Positions 1-8,972 of a DNA stretch of 64,000 nucleotides are shown here, in pieces. The stretch's first letter is position 1. Every line of letters begins with the position of its first letter. The stretch covers positions 310,001-374,000 of the forward strand of contig NZ_CWKH01000003.1 of the NCBI RefSeq assembly GCF_001245615.1, read 5' to 3'. A program made the position numbers and the translations under genes. A model generated the notes under the pieces. The model saw only the letters and a program-made list of their open reading frames with translations. It made no database searches and was not told the origin of the DNA. The stretch is from Mycolicibacterium neworleansense (GTDB lineage: Bacteria; Actinomycetota; Actinomycetes; Mycobacteriales; Mycobacteriaceae).

Positions 1-373
1 CCGCCATCCCACCTTCGCCGCGCAGCGAGCCGAGCAGCAGATTGAACATCGGATCGGCTCGAATACGTTGCAGTGCAACGGTAATGGCGGTGAGGACGCG
101 TTGCGCTCCGGTCAGGCCGTCGACCGCTCGACGCACCTCCCCCACGATCGAGGCGGCCAACCGGGCGAGCACCGCGTCGCGGATCTGCGCCTTGCCGCCC
201 GCGTGCCGGTAGATCGTCGCGCGCGAGCAGTGCACCCTAGCGGCCAGCGAATCGATGTCCAGTGCGTCGAGCCCGTCGCGGGCTGCCATCTCGGCGGCCG
301 CGGCATAGATACGCTCGGCCGCCGCGGCACGTCGGTCGCCACCGACCAACCAATCCGCACCCTTGGGAGACAT
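1..373 (-). CDS. TetR family transcriptional regulator (5' part; gene runs off the left edge)
   Basis: Reading the minus strand from an ATG at 373 gives a protein starting MSPKGADWLVGGDRRAAAAE. A typical TetR helix-turn-helix follows at about residues 35-60 (SLAARVHCSRATIYRHAGGK), then the start of the helical ligand-binding region. The gene is divergent from the P450, with 165 bp between the starts, so it probably controls that gene and itself; this is inferred from arrangement only. The C-terminal domain lies outside the window, so the ligand class cannot be judged. Confidence 0.85.
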   Translation of the reverse strand, partial: MSPKGADWLVGGDRRAAAAERIYAAAAEMAARDGLDALDIDSLAARVHCSRATIYRHAGGKAQIRDAVLARLAASIVGEVRRAVDGLTGAQRVLTAITVALQRIRADPMFNLLLGSLRGEGGMA

Positions 374-538
374 GACATCCAATTTATCGCGCGATGAGAC
401 AGAACTCCGAATAATTCTCACCGGATACGCAGGTCACCGCCCTGCGCTGAGACGCCCTCGCCGCGGCCCGCCGACCTGGAGATATCAACCTGCCCGGGCG
501 TCGTTGACTCCTCCGGAAATGCCAGCCAACCTGGGCAA
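374..538. promoter_or_regulatory. Divergent TetR/P450 intergenic region
   Basis: These 165 bp must hold both divergent promoters and probably the TetR operator. The stretch near the TetR start is unusually AT-rich for this genome (ATCCAATTTATCGCG, and AATAATTCTC near 412). I see no clean long palindrome, so no operator is assigned. Confidence 0.4.
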
Positions 539-1738
539 ATGCTTCAGGCACACGAACTTTTCGAACCGACTTGCCTACAGGATCCGTATCCGCTCTACGA
601 CCGGTTGCGCACCGAGGCACCGGTGGCGCAGGTCGGCGACTCACCGTTCTTCGTGGTGACGTCATTCGACGCGGTCGTCGAGGCCACCGCACGCTCGCAG
701 GACTTCTCCTCGAATCTCACCGCGACCATGTGGTCGCAGCCCGACGGCACCGTCTCCGCATTCGGCATGGGCGAGCCGGGCAACCCCATCCACGTGTTGG
801 CCACCGCAGACGATCCCGCTCATGCCGTCCATCGCAAGATGGTGCTGCCCCGAATGGCGGCCAAGCGGATCGCCGAGCTCGAACCGTTCATCGCTGACCT
901 CACCGCTGAGCTGCTGACCGACGCGAGCGGCGAGTTCGAGTGGATGTCCACACTGGCCGACCGGCTGCCCATGCTGGTGGTGGCACAACTGCTGGGACTG
1001 CCGGCCGCGGACGTGGATCTGCTGGTGGCGTGGGCCTACGCCAGCACCCAACTGCTCGACGGGCTGGTCGACTCCGAACAACTGACCGCGTCGGGGATCG
1101 CGGCCGTCGAGCTCGGTGGGTACCTGACCGAACAGTTCGGTGCGGCTTCGGCAAACCCGCGAGAAAACCTGCTGGGAGACCTGGCCGCGTACTGCGCGGC
1201 CGAGCGGGTGTCCCCGGAGGTGGCGGTATTCATGCTGATCCAGCTGGTCGGCGCGGGGGCGGAATCCACGGCGTCGTTGATCGGCAGCGCGGTGTGGATT
1301 CTGAGTCGCCGGCCCCAGCTCGCCGAGCGGCTGCGGCACGAGCCCGCGATGATCGCGCCGTTCCTCGAAGAGGTGCTCCGGTTCGAGTCCCCGTTCCGGG
1401 GGCACTACCGGCACGTGTTGACCGACGCCGAGCTCGCCGGCGTGGCGGTCCCGGCGGACAGCCACCTACTGCTTCTGTGGGGCGCGGCCAACCGCGACGG
1501 CGCGGTATTCGAGGATCCGAACGAATTCCGGCCGAATCGGCCGAACATCAAGAACCACCTGGCATTTGGCAAGGGCGGGCACTTCTGCCTCGGCGCCGCC
1601 CTGGCCCGCCTCGAGGCACGGATCGTGATCTCGTCACTCTTGACGGCCGGCGGCACCATCTGCCCGGCAGGCGATGCCGAATGGCAGCCCAGCCTGCTGG
1701 TGCGCCGGTTACGCCGGCTTCCGCTGAGCGTGCGGTGA
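539..1738 (+). CDS. Cytochrome P450
   Basis: A 399-aa soluble bacterial-type P450 monooxygenase. The heme-binding loop is AFGKGGHFCLG, with Cys350 as the axial thiolate. The I-helix oxygen-activation motif is GAGAEST and the K-helix ExxR lies in EEVLRFESP. Length is normal for a class I CYP, which would depend on a separate ferredoxin and reductase; none is encoded nearby. It diverges from a TetR gene, and SDR oxidoreductases lie 0.7 kb downstream, which suggests a catabolic or hydroxylation pathway for a hydrophobic substrate. The substrate cannot be predicted. The start is the ATG before LQAHELFEP; no strong ribosome binding site precedes it, so a leaderless or alternative start is possible. 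Confidence 0.93.
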   Translation: MLQAHELFEPTCLQDPYPLYDRLRTEAPVAQVGDSPFFVVTSFDAVVEATARSQDFSSNLTATMWSQPDGTVSAFGMGEPGNPIHVLATADDPAHAVHRKMVLPRMAAKRIAELEPFIADLTAELLTDASGEFEWMSTLADRLPMLVVAQLLGLPAADVDLLVAWAYASTQLLDGLVDSEQLTASGIAAVELGGYLTEQFGAASANPRENLLGDLAAYCAAERVSPEVAVFMLIQLVGAGAESTASLIGSAVWILSRRPQLAERLRHEPAMIAPFLEEVLRFESPFRGHYRHVLTDAELAGVAVPADSHLLLLWGAANRDGAVFEDPNEFRPNRPNIKNHLAFGKGGHFCLGAALARLEARIVISSLLTAGGTICPAGDAEWQPSLLVRRLRRLPLSVR

Positions 1739-1750
1739 ACTACGCGGAAC

Positions 1751-2026
1751 TCAGGCGGCTTGCGCCGCGAGCGCGATGCTGTCGTCGTCGACGAACACCA
1801 GGCCACCGTCGTCGAGGTTGACGGCCCACCGTCGCGCCGGTTCGACGATGCGCTCCCCAGCGACCTCGACCGCGGTCCCGGCCAAGTCGGCGAAATCTTC
1901 GACGACAGTGCCGTGCAGTTCTTCGTCAGTTCCCGGATACACGATCACCGAGGACCCAACAGCAACCTCTTCGGCAATTTCGCCGGAGTCGCTGTCGTTA
2001 ACCCCCGTCACGACATCTTCGGACAT
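1751..2026 (-). CDS. Small acidic hypothetical protein
   Basis: A 91-aa acidic protein of unknown function (MSEDVVTGVNDSDSGEIAEE...). The N-terminal ~25 residues look disordered, followed by a beta-rich segment (VGSSVIVYPGTDEELHGTVVEDF) resembling small mycobacterial SH3/KOW-like proteins. The ATG at 2026 is preceded by GGGGAGGTGTGGG, a good ribosome binding site, so it is preferred over the in-frame TTG 15 nt upstream. It is convergent with the P450 gene, with 12 bp between stops. Confidence 0.75.
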   Translation of the reverse strand: MSEDVVTGVNDSDSGEIAEEVAVGSSVIVYPGTDEELHGTVVEDFADLAGTAVEVAGERIVEPARRWAVNLDDGGLVFVDDDSIALAAQAA

Positions 2027-2425
2027 CCCACACCTCCCCAATTGCTGACGCGTGCAACCGAGTACATCACAAACGCCTGCGATTGGCTCACTTTCGTTCG
2101 ATACCTACAGCCACACCTTGCATAGGTCCTGGGCAAATTTCCAAATCCGGCAACGACGACCGTTCCGGCAAACACGTCACATCGAGGCGGGCAGCGTGTC
2201 CCCGGTCACACTTACCCGACGATCGCGCCATCGGCCGATGCTTTTGAGGCAACGGCAGCAACATTCGCCTACCCAGGCGCACCCCCAGTACGACGGGTGC
2301 TCACCGGTTGCTGAGCACTCCAGGGCGAACAGTCAGCCGAGAACCCGGCGATCCAGACGGGATCGCGGTGACACACACCACACTGACGTTCGCTAGTGTT
2401 GCAACACGTTCTAGCGAGGAGGCCT
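2027..2425. other. Intergenic region, no convincing gene
   Basis: About 400 bp without a supported gene. The open frames here lack a ribosome binding site and convincing codon structure. The right end carries the KstR-like operator and a strong Shine-Dalgarno (GCGAGGAGG) for the SDR operon; the left end carries the leader of the small acidic protein. Confidence 0.6.
2400..2413. promoter_or_regulatory. KstR-like operator upstream of the SDR operon
   Basis: TGCAACACGTTCTA fits the published 14-nt KstR consensus TNNAACNNGTTNNA at every fixed position. KstR is the TetR-family repressor of cholesterol catabolism in mycobacteria. The site lies 13 bp before the start codon, inside a larger dyad: CGCTAG at 2391-2396 mirrors CTAGCG at 2411-2416, and GTGTTGCAACAC is itself palindromic. 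A second site matching the same consensus occurs at 55627-55640. KstR binding is inferred from the motif only. Confidence 0.6.
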
Positions 2426-3529
2426 ATGTCCGACGCTGTTTTGGTTACCGGCGCGTTCGGTTTGGTGGGCTCGGCCGTCGTGAAAACGCTGGCCGCCGCC
2501 GGGCGCAACGTGATCGCGACCGATCTCGACGTACCCAACAACCGCAAGGCTGCCGCCACACTCCCGGCATCGGTCGAGGTGCGCTGGGCCGATCTGACCG
2601 ATTCCGCCGCCGTCGACGCACTGGTGGCGGCGGTCGCACCGGCCGCGATCATCCACCTCGCCGCGATCATCCCGCCGTTCTGCTACATGCGCCGTGGGCT
2701 GGCTCGCAAGGTGAACGTCGAGGCCACCGCGTCGCTGCTGCGTGCGGCCGAGGCCCAGCCCGCGCCGCCGCGGTTCGTGCAGGCCTCCAGCATCGCCGTC
2801 TACGGCGCGCGCAATCCGCACCACATCGACGATGTGCTGACGCCCGACACCCCGGTCAACCCGTCCGACATCTACGGCGCGCACAAGGTCGAGGCCGAGG
2901 CGCTGGTCCGGGCCTCGAAGCTGGACTGGCTGATCCTGCGTCTCGGCGGGGTGATGAGCTCCGAGTTCAGCCTCGGCATCGATGTCGACCTCATCTCGTT
3001 CGAGAGCGTGCTGCCCGCCGACGGGCGCCTGCAGACCGTCGACGTGCGCGACGTGGCGGCAGCGTTCGTCGCGGCCACCACGGTGCCGACCGAAACCGTC
3101 AACCACGAGGTGCTGCTGATCGGCGGCGACGCCGCAACCCACCGGCACATCCAGTCCGCGGTCGGCTCGGAAGCGGCGGCCGCGATGGGAATCAAGGGCG
3201 GCCTGCCCATCGGCCGGCCCGGCAACCCCGACGATGACGCCGCCTGGTTCGCCACGGACTGGATGGACACCGGCCGCTCGCAGCAAGTGCTCGGATTCCA
3301 GCACCACTCATGGCCTCAGCTCCTGGCCGACACCAGGGCGAACGCCGGATTGAAGCGGTTCCCGATCGGCCTGGCCGCACCCCTGATTCGCGCGTTCCTG
3401 CGGTCGAAGTCCGCCTACAAGGACTATCCCGGGCAGCTGGCCGACCCGTGGAACGCCATCGACAAGAAGTGGGGCGACCACCGACCGGATCAGGCGCCCG
3501 ACGAGCGCTCGCGCGAGGAGACGACATGA
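2426..3529 (+). CDS. NAD(P)-dependent epimerase/dehydratase (extended SDR)
   Basis: A 367-aa extended short-chain dehydrogenase/reductase. The Rossmann cofactor motif is VTGAFGLVG near residue 10 and the catalytic YxxxK is YGAHK near residue 150. The family includes sugar epimerases and 3-beta-hydroxysteroid dehydrogenases. The KstR-like operator just upstream makes a steroid or terpenoid substrate plausible, but this is inference. The ATG at 2426 is chosen because AGCGAGGAGG precedes it; the in-frame TTG 30 nt upstream overlaps the operator. It is first in a three-gene unit whose stops and starts overlap by 4 nt. Confidence 0.88.
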   Translation: MSDAVLVTGAFGLVGSAVVKTLAAAGRNVIATDLDVPNNRKAAATLPASVEVRWADLTDSAAVDALVAAVAPAAIIHLAAIIPPFCYMRRGLARKVNVEATASLLRAAEAQPAPPRFVQASSIAVYGARNPHHIDDVLTPDTPVNPSDIYGAHKVEAEALVRASKLDWLILRLGGVMSSEFSLGIDVDLISFESVLPADGRLQTVDVRDVAAAFVAATTVPTETVNHEVLLIGGDAATHRHIQSAVGSEAAAAMGIKGGLPIGRPGNPDDDAAWFATDWMDTGRSQQVLGFQHHSWPQLLADTRANAGLKRFPIGLAAPLIRAFLRSKSAYKDYPGQLADPWNAIDKKWGDHRPDQAPDERSREETT

Positions 3530-4299
3530 GCAGCGTGACCACACAACGCGTCGCGATCGTCATCGGCGGGGCCTCGGGAATCGGCTGGGCCAGCGCCCAG
3601 GCCCTGGCCGCCGAAGGCTGCCGCATCGTGGTGGCCGACCGTGACGGCGACGCCGCCGCCGCCCGGGCCGCTCAGCTCGGTGCGCCACACACCAGCTTCT
3701 ACGTCGACGTCACTGACGAGGACGCGGTGGAGAAGCTGTTCGAGGCCACTGGGCCGGTCGACATCGTCATCAACTGCGCGGGGTTCAGCAACGTCGGGCT
3801 GATCACCGACCTGGCGGTCGAGGACTTCCGCTCTGTCGTCGACGTCTGCCTCAACGGCGGGTTCATCGTCGCCAAACACGCCGGCCGCAACCTGCCCGAA
3901 GGCGGTGTGCTGTTATCGATTTCATCGCTGAACGGGCGTCAGCCCGCTGCCGGCATGAGCGCCTACTGCGCGGCCAAGGCCGGCCTGTCGATGCTGACGC
4001 AGGTGGCCGCGCTGGAGATGGGACCGCGCGGCATCCGGGTCAACGCGATCGCGCCGGGATTCGTCAAGACCCCACTGACCGATCCCGCCGCGATGATCCC
4101 CGGCGTGGTCGAGGAATACGTCGAGAACACCGCACTGGGCCGCAGCGGAACGCCCGAGGACATCGCTGCGGCCGTGGTGTTCCTGTGTTCACCGCAGGCC
4201 TCGTGGCTGACCGGTGAGGTACTCGACCTCAACGGCGGCGCACACCTCAAGCGCTACCCGGACGTTCTCGGGCATGTCATGAAGCTGGCCCAGGCGTGA
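3526..4299 (+). CDS. SDR family oxidoreductase
   Basis: A 257-aa classical short-chain dehydrogenase. The glycine motif is GGASGIG, followed by NCAG and the catalytic YCAAK with the upstream SISS serine. The C-terminal half is typical (RVNAIAPGFVKTPL, then WLTGEVLDLNGG). It likely oxidises or reduces a secondary alcohol or ketone with NAD(P); the substrate is unknown. The start overlaps the previous stop (ATGA), so the two genes are almost certainly translationally coupled. Its own 3' end overlaps the next, broken, SDR gene in the same way. Confidence 0.92.
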   Translation: MSSVTTQRVAIVIGGASGIGWASAQALAAEGCRIVVADRDGDAAAARAAQLGAPHTSFYVDVTDEDAVEKLFEATGPVDIVINCAGFSNVGLITDLAVEDFRSVVDVCLNGGFIVAKHAGRNLPEGGVLLSISSLNGRQPAAGMSAYCAAKAGLSMLTQVAALEMGPRGIRVNAIAPGFVKTPLTDPAAMIPGVVEEYVENTALGRSGTPEDIAAAVVFLCSPQASWLTGEVLDLNGGAHLKRYPDVLGHVMKLAQA

Positions 4300-5125
4300 G
4301 CTCGCTGGCCGGCAAGCAGGCGCTGGTCACCGGCGCCGGCTCCGGTATCGCGCGCTGGCAGCCGCCGGCGCCGAGGTGCTCTGCACCGACATCGACGAGG
4401 AGGCGGCGGCCCGCACCGCCGCACCGCTCGGTGCCCGGTCGGCACGTCTGGACGTCACCGATGCGGCCGCCGTGCAGGCCGCGGTCGACGGCGTGGTGGA
4501 GCGGGGCGGTCGGCTCGACCTGATGTTCAACAACGCGGGCATCGTCTGGGGCGGGAACACCGAACTGCTCACCCTGGACCAGTGGAACGCCATCATCGAC
4601 GTCAACGTGCGCGGCGTCGTCCACGGTGTCGCCGCGGCGTATCCGCAGATGATCCGGCAGGGCCACGGCCACATCGTCAACACCGCCTCCATGGCCGGGC
4701 TGGCTGCGGCGGGTCAGCTCACCAGCTACGTGATGACCAAGCACGCCGTCGTCGGACTGTCTCTGGCGCTGCGCTCAGAGGCGGCCGCCCACGGCGTGGG
4801 CGTACTCGCGGTCTGCCCGGCCGCTGTCGAGACACCGATCCTCGACAAGGGCGCGGTCGGTGGCTTCGTGGGCCGCGACTATTTCCTGCAGGGCCAGGGC
4901 GTCAAGACCGCCTACGACCCCGACCGGCTGGCCGCCGACACTCTGCGCGCCATCAGCCGCAACAAGGCCATCCTCGTCAAACCCCGTCGGGCCCACGCCT
5001 CCTGGCTGTTCGCCCGGCTCGCGCCCGGCCTGATGCAGCGGCTGTCGACCAAGTTCGTTGCCTCACAACGGGCCGGCCAGGCCGCCCACCACTCAGCACT
5101 GGGCACCAACGTCACGCTGGAGTGA
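4296..5125 (+). pseudogene. SDR family oxidoreductase, frameshifted in the cofactor-binding helix
   Basis: Translation begins at a GTG overlapping the previous stop (GTGA) and gives VSSLAGKQALVTGAGSGI, a perfect SDR start. At about 4348-4353 the frame then breaks. The rest of the SDR continues in another frame: ALAAAGAEVLCTDID, NNAG, NTASMAGL and the catalytic YVMTK, up to the stop at 5125. Family spacing between GxGIG and the next strand suggests roughly 16 nt were lost from helix A, though a smaller indel would also shift the frame. The GTG at 4376 could start a truncated product lacking the NAD motif, so activity is unlikely. A sequencing error is the alternative. Confidence 0.8.
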
Positions 5126-5189
5126 CGCTCAATGCCGACCGTCACGCCGGCGTGACGATAGGGTCAGCCCAACGGCGGGAAGGGGCCCG

Positions 5190-6407
5190 ATGAAAGACGA
5201 GTTCACCCTCACGCAGAAACGGGCGCTGGCGGTCGTCACGGTGCTGGCCCTGTTGCTCGGCGCCTACTTCCTGCGTGGCTTCTTCGTGCTGATCGTGATG
5301 GCCGGAGTGGGCGCCTATCTGTTCACCCCGCTCTATCAACGGTTCCAGCGCCGGTTCGGTACGGGCCTGTCCGCCACGCTCACACTGCTGGTCGCCATCC
5401 TCATGGTGATCATCCCGGTGGCGCTCGTGGTGTTCATGGCCATCGTCCAAGTGACCCAGCTGGTCAACATGGTCAGCACCTGGATCGCCGACACCGACCT
5501 CAGCACACTCGGCGACCGGGCCCTGCAGTTGGTCAACTCCATGCTGGGCCGCGTGCCGTTCCTCGATATCCACCTCACCGCGGATTCGTTGCGCGACACC
5601 GTGGTCAAGCTTTCGCAGCATCTTGGCGAGTGGCTGCTGAGCATCCTGCAGGGAGCGGTCGGCGGCATGGTCGGCGCGATCACCGCGTCGATCATCTTCC
5701 TGTACGTGTTCATCTCCATGCTGGTCAACAGCGGCGAGATCGCCACCCTGATCCGCCGGCTCAACCCGCTGGGTGAGGAGATCACCGACCTGTACCTGGC
5801 CAAGACCGGTGCCATGGTGAAGGGAACGGTCAAGGGCCAGTTCGTGATCGCGTTCTGCCAGGGCGTGGCCGGGGCCATCTCGATCTACATCGCCGGCTTC
5901 CACAACGGGTTCTTCGTCTTCGCGATCCTGCTCACCGCACTGTCGGTCATCCCGCTGGGCGGCGGTATCGTGACGATTCCGTTCGGCATCGGAATGATGT
6001 TCTTCGGCAACATCATCGGCGGAGTCTTCGTGGTGGTCTTCCACCTGCTGGTGGTGACCAACATCGACAATCTGCTGCGCCCGTGGCTGGTGCCCAAGGC
6101 CGCCCGACTCGACCCCGCGCTGATGCTGCTCGCGGTGTTCGCCGGCATCTCGATGTTCGGCTTCTTCGGTCTGGTGATCGGGCCGGTCCTGATGATCATC
6201 ATCGTCACCACGGTCAGCGTGTACCTCGCCGTCTACAAGGGCGTCGAGCTCGAGATGACCGAACCCGAGGAACCGGGCCAGAGCCCGTGGCGACGGCTGT
6301 GGGACTGGATTCAGAAACGGCTCGGGGGCAAGGAATCTGCGTCCCGAGCCGAATCGAAAATCGAAGCCAAGACCAAGGCCGAGTCGGACAGAAGCACCTC
6401 CGCCTAA
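5190..6407 (+). CDS. AI-2E family transporter (PerM-like membrane protein)
   Basis: A 405-aa polytopic membrane protein with about eight hydrophobic segments. It has the family arrangement: two N-terminal helices, a long amphipathic middle (residues ~90-150), then paired C-terminal helices with GGGIVTIP and LVIGPV motifs. The C-terminal ~50 residues are charged and cytosolic (Lys/Glu-rich). The family exports small molecules or Na+/H+ in some bacteria, but the mycobacterial function is unknown. From memory it corresponds to Rv1101c. The ATG follows GGCGGGAAGGGGCCCG. It is convergent with the DLH gene, and the two 3' ends overlap by 4 bp. Confidence 0.9.
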   Translation: MKDEFTLTQKRALAVVTVLALLLGAYFLRGFFVLIVMAGVGAYLFTPLYQRFQRRFGTGLSATLTLLVAILMVIIPVALVVFMAIVQVTQLVNMVSTWIADTDLSTLGDRALQLVNSMLGRVPFLDIHLTADSLRDTVVKLSQHLGEWLLSILQGAVGGMVGAITASIIFLYVFISMLVNSGEIATLIRRLNPLGEEITDLYLAKTGAMVKGTVKGQFVIAFCQGVAGAISIYIAGFHNGFFVFAILLTALSVIPLGGGIVTIPFGIGMMFFGNIIGGVFVVVFHLLVVTNIDNLLRPWLVPKAARLDPALMLLAVFAGISMFGFFGLVIGPVLMIIIVTTVSVYLAVYKGVELEMTEPEEPGQSPWRRLWDWIQKRLGGKESASRAESKIEAKTKAESDRSTSA

Positions 6408-7219
6408 TTCGCGCTCAGCCGCTCGGCCAGGAACTCCACCACGCGCTTGCGCGCCTCGTAGGCCGGATGACCGTCGACCTCGCGCACCTGATCGGTGAGC
6501 ACCGAATGCGCAGACGCCGCCAGGCCGTGCTCGTTGCCCTTCTTCGAGTTGATCTCGATGACCTCGAACGCGTCGCCGAGCCGGGCCTTGAGCGTGGCGA
6601 ACCGCTCCCCCGGTGCCAACTTGTCCTGACTGAACCGCAGGGCCAGCGCACACAGTCCGTCATTGGCGACGCGCTGTTCGATGATCTTGAGCTCCGCCTC
6701 CGACATACCCGGATCGCGTTTCTGCGCCGCGGTCAGGGCGATCGGCACCGATGGCTGACTCAGCACCGGGGCCAGCACGCTGTCGTCCACTGCGGCGGCG
6801 AGTGCGAAGCCGCCGGTGAAGCACTGCCCGATCACGCCGACGCCCTTACCGGGTGTGCTGGCGTTGAGGTCGCGGGCCAGCGCGCGCAGGTAATGCGCGA
6901 CGGGCCGGTCCGCGTTGGTGGCGAATGCTGAAAACTCCCGTGTCACACAAGCCTTCACCATGACTCCGATGGCGCCCGGGCGTACCGCGGCCGCTCCCGG
7001 GGTACCGAACAGCGACGGGGCGGCCACGGTGAAACCGTTGTCGACCAGATGGTTGCCCAGCGCGAGAACACCGGGATGCAGTCCGGGAATCTCGGGGATC
7101 AGGACCACACCGGGGCCCTCGCCCTTGCGGTACACATCATGGGTCTGGCCGGCGGCGGTGAAAGGGGTGGCGGTCCACCCGGTGAGATCTGCAACTGGCG
7201 ACGTCAACACGGGCTCCAT
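6404..7219 (-). CDS. Dienelactone hydrolase family protein
   Basis: A 271-aa alpha/beta hydrolase of the dienelactone hydrolase type. The nucleophile elbow carries cysteine (GQCFTGG near residue 130), as in true DLH, with the oxyanion/Glu region IPEIPGLHP near residue 40. The C-terminal His lies in KGNEHGLAA. Such enzymes hydrolyse lactones or small esters; the physiological substrate is unknown. The gene is downstream of, and on the same strand as, the DUF4245 gene with only 11 bp between them, so the two may be co-transcribed. Confidence 0.9.
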   Translation of the reverse strand: MEPVLTSPVADLTGWTATPFTAAGQTHDVYRKGEGPGVVLIPEIPGLHPGVLALGNHLVDNGFTVAAPSLFGTPGAAAVRPGAIGVMVKACVTREFSAFATNADRPVAHYLRALARDLNASTPGKGVGVIGQCFTGGFALAAAVDDSVLAPVLSQPSVPIALTAAQKRDPGMSEAELKIIEQRVANDGLCALALRFSQDKLAPGERFATLKARLGDAFEVIEINSKKGNEHGLAASAHSVLTDQVREVDGHPAYEARKRVVEFLAERLSAN

Positions 7220-7230
7220 CCGTTAGTGCG

Positions 7231-7869
7231 TCACGGCCTCTTTGGTGGCAGCGGCGACTGCTTCTGCGTCGCACTCGCAAGCGTACGGTACTCATCAGTA
7301 CCACCGGCACCCGTGATCGCCACCTGCGCCGGTCCGCTCAGCCTCGTCGTCCACACCGGTTCCGGGTCGCTGCTCTCGTAGACCACCCAGGTAACCCCGT
7401 CGACATCCTGGGTGCCCGACGCATACGAATCCGGTTTGATCGAGGCCACCAGGGCGGCCTCGTCGGCGTTGCTCTGGGTCAAGCTCAGGTACTTGCCGGT
7501 GGGCGCCAGATAACCGACGCGGGACGACACCGCCCGGCCGCGCTGACCGTCGGGCAACGTCAGACCACCGTCGATGCCGTGGCGGCTACCGGAGTTGGCC
7601 TGCCAGCCCTCAGGCAGCTGGGGCAGCCGAATCGGGATCTTCAGCGCGTCGGCGTCAGCCTGCAGCGCGGCCGGCGCATCGAATTCGGGGGCCGGACCCG
7701 CCCCGGGCCCACCCGCCTGAAACGAACACATGCCCAGCATCCCGGCCAGTACGATGCAGGCCAAAACCAGCGGCGCCATCGACCAGAACATGTCCCGGCC
7801 GTCCTGCAGCAACCGTGACTTCTCCGGCTTCGGGACCGGGGTTGGCTGGGACGTCGGCTCAGTGGACAT
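7231..7869 (-). CDS. DUF4245 domain-containing membrane-anchored protein
   Basis: A 212-aa protein with a short Pro-rich cytosolic N-terminus, one membrane helix at about residues 29-50 (APLVLACIVLAGMLGM) and a large extracytoplasmic domain. It matches actinobacterial DUF4245 proteins (Rv1100 from memory), function unknown. The ATG at 7869 is chosen because the next ~138 in-frame codons upstream are antisense to glpX. It diverges from glpX across 55 bp, an arrangement conserved in mycobacteria. Confidence 0.85.
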   Translation of the reverse strand: MSTEPTSQPTPVPKPEKSRLLQDGRDMFWSMAPLVLACIVLAGMLGMCSFQAGGPGAGPAPEFDAPAALQADADALKIPIRLPQLPEGWQANSGSRHGIDGGLTLPDGQRGRAVSSRVGYLAPTGKYLSLTQSNADEAALVASIKPDSYASGTQDVDGVTWVVYESSDPEPVWTTRLSGPAQVAITGAGGTDEYRTLASATQKQSPLPPKRP

Positions 7870-7924
7870 GCTCGTCAGTATCCCAGCTCCCAAACGTTGA
7901 CCACGTTCTGGGACAATCTGGGCC

Positions 7925-8953
7925 ATGAGTCCCACGCGGGGGGAAGCCCCGGATCGCAACCTTGCCCTCGAACTCGTCCGGGTGACCGAGGCCGGCGCCA
8001 TGGCCGCAGGCCGCTGGGTCGGCCGTGGCGACAAGGAAGGCGGCGACGGGGCCGCTGTCGACGCCATGCGTGAGCTGGTCAACTCGGTGTCGATGCGCGG
8101 TGTCGTGGTGATCGGCGAGGGCGAAAAAGACGAAGCACCGATGCTCTTCAACGGTGAAGAGGTCGGCAACGGCGACGGCCCGGAGTGCGACTTCGCGGTC
8201 GACCCGGTCGACGGCACCACGCTGATGAGCAAAGGCATGCCCAATGCCATCTCGGTGCTCGCGGTCGCCGAGCGCGGCGCCATGTTCGACCCGTCCGCGG
8301 TGTTCTACATGAACAAGATCGCCGTCGGCCCCGAGTGCGCCGACGCCATCGACATCACCGCCCCGATCGGGGAGAACATCCGGCGGGTGGCCAAGGTCCG
8401 CGGCGCCTCGGTGAGCGACCTGACCGTGTGCATCCTCGATCGCCCCCGGCACGCCCAGCTGATCCAGGATGCGCGCGCCGCGGGCGCCCGCATCCGGCTC
8501 ATCACCGACGGCGACGTCGCCGGCGCGATCTCGGCCTGCCGGCCGAACTCCGGCACCGACATCCTCGCCGGCATCGGCGGGACGCCCGAGGGCATCATCG
8601 CCGCGGCCGCGATCCGCTGTATGGGCGGCGCGATCCAGGCCCAGCTGGCCCCCACCGACGATGCCGAACGGCAGAAGGCCATCGACGCCGGTTACGACCT
8701 GGACCAGGTGCTCTCGACCGACGACCTGGTCTCGGGTGAGAACGTCTTCTTCTGCGCGACCGGCGTCACCGACGGTGACCTGCTCAAGGGCGTGCAGTAC
8801 TACCCCGGCGGCTGCACCACCCAGTCCATCGTGATGCGGTCCAAGTCCGGCACGGTCCGCATGATCGAGGCCTACCACCGGCTGACCAAGCTCAACGAGT
8901 ACTCCGCCATCGACTTCACCGGCGACAAGACCGCCGCCTACCCGCTCCCGTAA
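7925..8953 (+). CDS. glpX: Class II fructose-1,6-bisphosphatase
   Basis: A 342-aa GlpX-type FBPase, which hydrolyses fructose-1,6-bisphosphate to fructose-6-phosphate in gluconeogenesis. Visible family motifs are [12 protein letters not shown], the metal-binding VDPVDGTT, and the C-terminal [15 protein letters not shown]. Mycobacteria rely on this class for growth on fatty acids. Fumarase follows 19 nt downstream, so the two central-carbon genes are probably one operon. The ATG at 7925 gives the usual mycobacterial N-terminus. Confidence 0.97.
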   Translation: MSPTRGEAPDRNLALELVRVTEAGAMAAGRWVGRGDKEGGDGAAVDAMRELVNSVSMRGVVVIGEGEKDEAPMLFNGEEVGNGDGPECDFAVDPVDGTTLMSKGMPNAISVLAVAERGAMFDPSAVFYMNKIAVGPECADAIDITAPIGENIRRVAKVRGASVSDLTVCILDRPRHAQLIQDARAAGARIRLITDGDVAGAISACRPNSGTDILAGIGGTPEGIIAAAAIRCMGGAIQAQLAPTDDAERQKAIDAGYDLDQVLSTDDLVSGENVFFCATGVTDGDLLKGVQYYPGGCTTQSIVMRSKSGTVRMIEAYHRLTKLNEYSAIDFTGDKTAAYPLP

Positions 8954-8972
8954 TCCGCTGAGAAAGGCATTC

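Noticed and set aside
112..378. 88-aa minus-strand frame starting at ATG 378
   Set aside because: Out of frame with the clear TetR helix-turn-helix that starts at ATG 373.
2052..2396. 114-aa plus-strand frame in the 2.0-2.4 kb gap
   Set aside because: No ribosome binding site, no domain, Arg/Ser/Thr-rich shadow-like translation.
4376..5125. Independent short SDR starting at the GTG 4376
   Set aside because: It would lack the whole dinucleotide-binding motif, which is still readable just upstream in another frame; a frameshifted gene explains the data better.
5142..6653. 503-aa minus-strand open frame across the AI-2E gene
   Set aside because: Antisense shadow; Asp/His/Gln-rich low-complexity translation mirroring the hydrophobic codons of the true gene.
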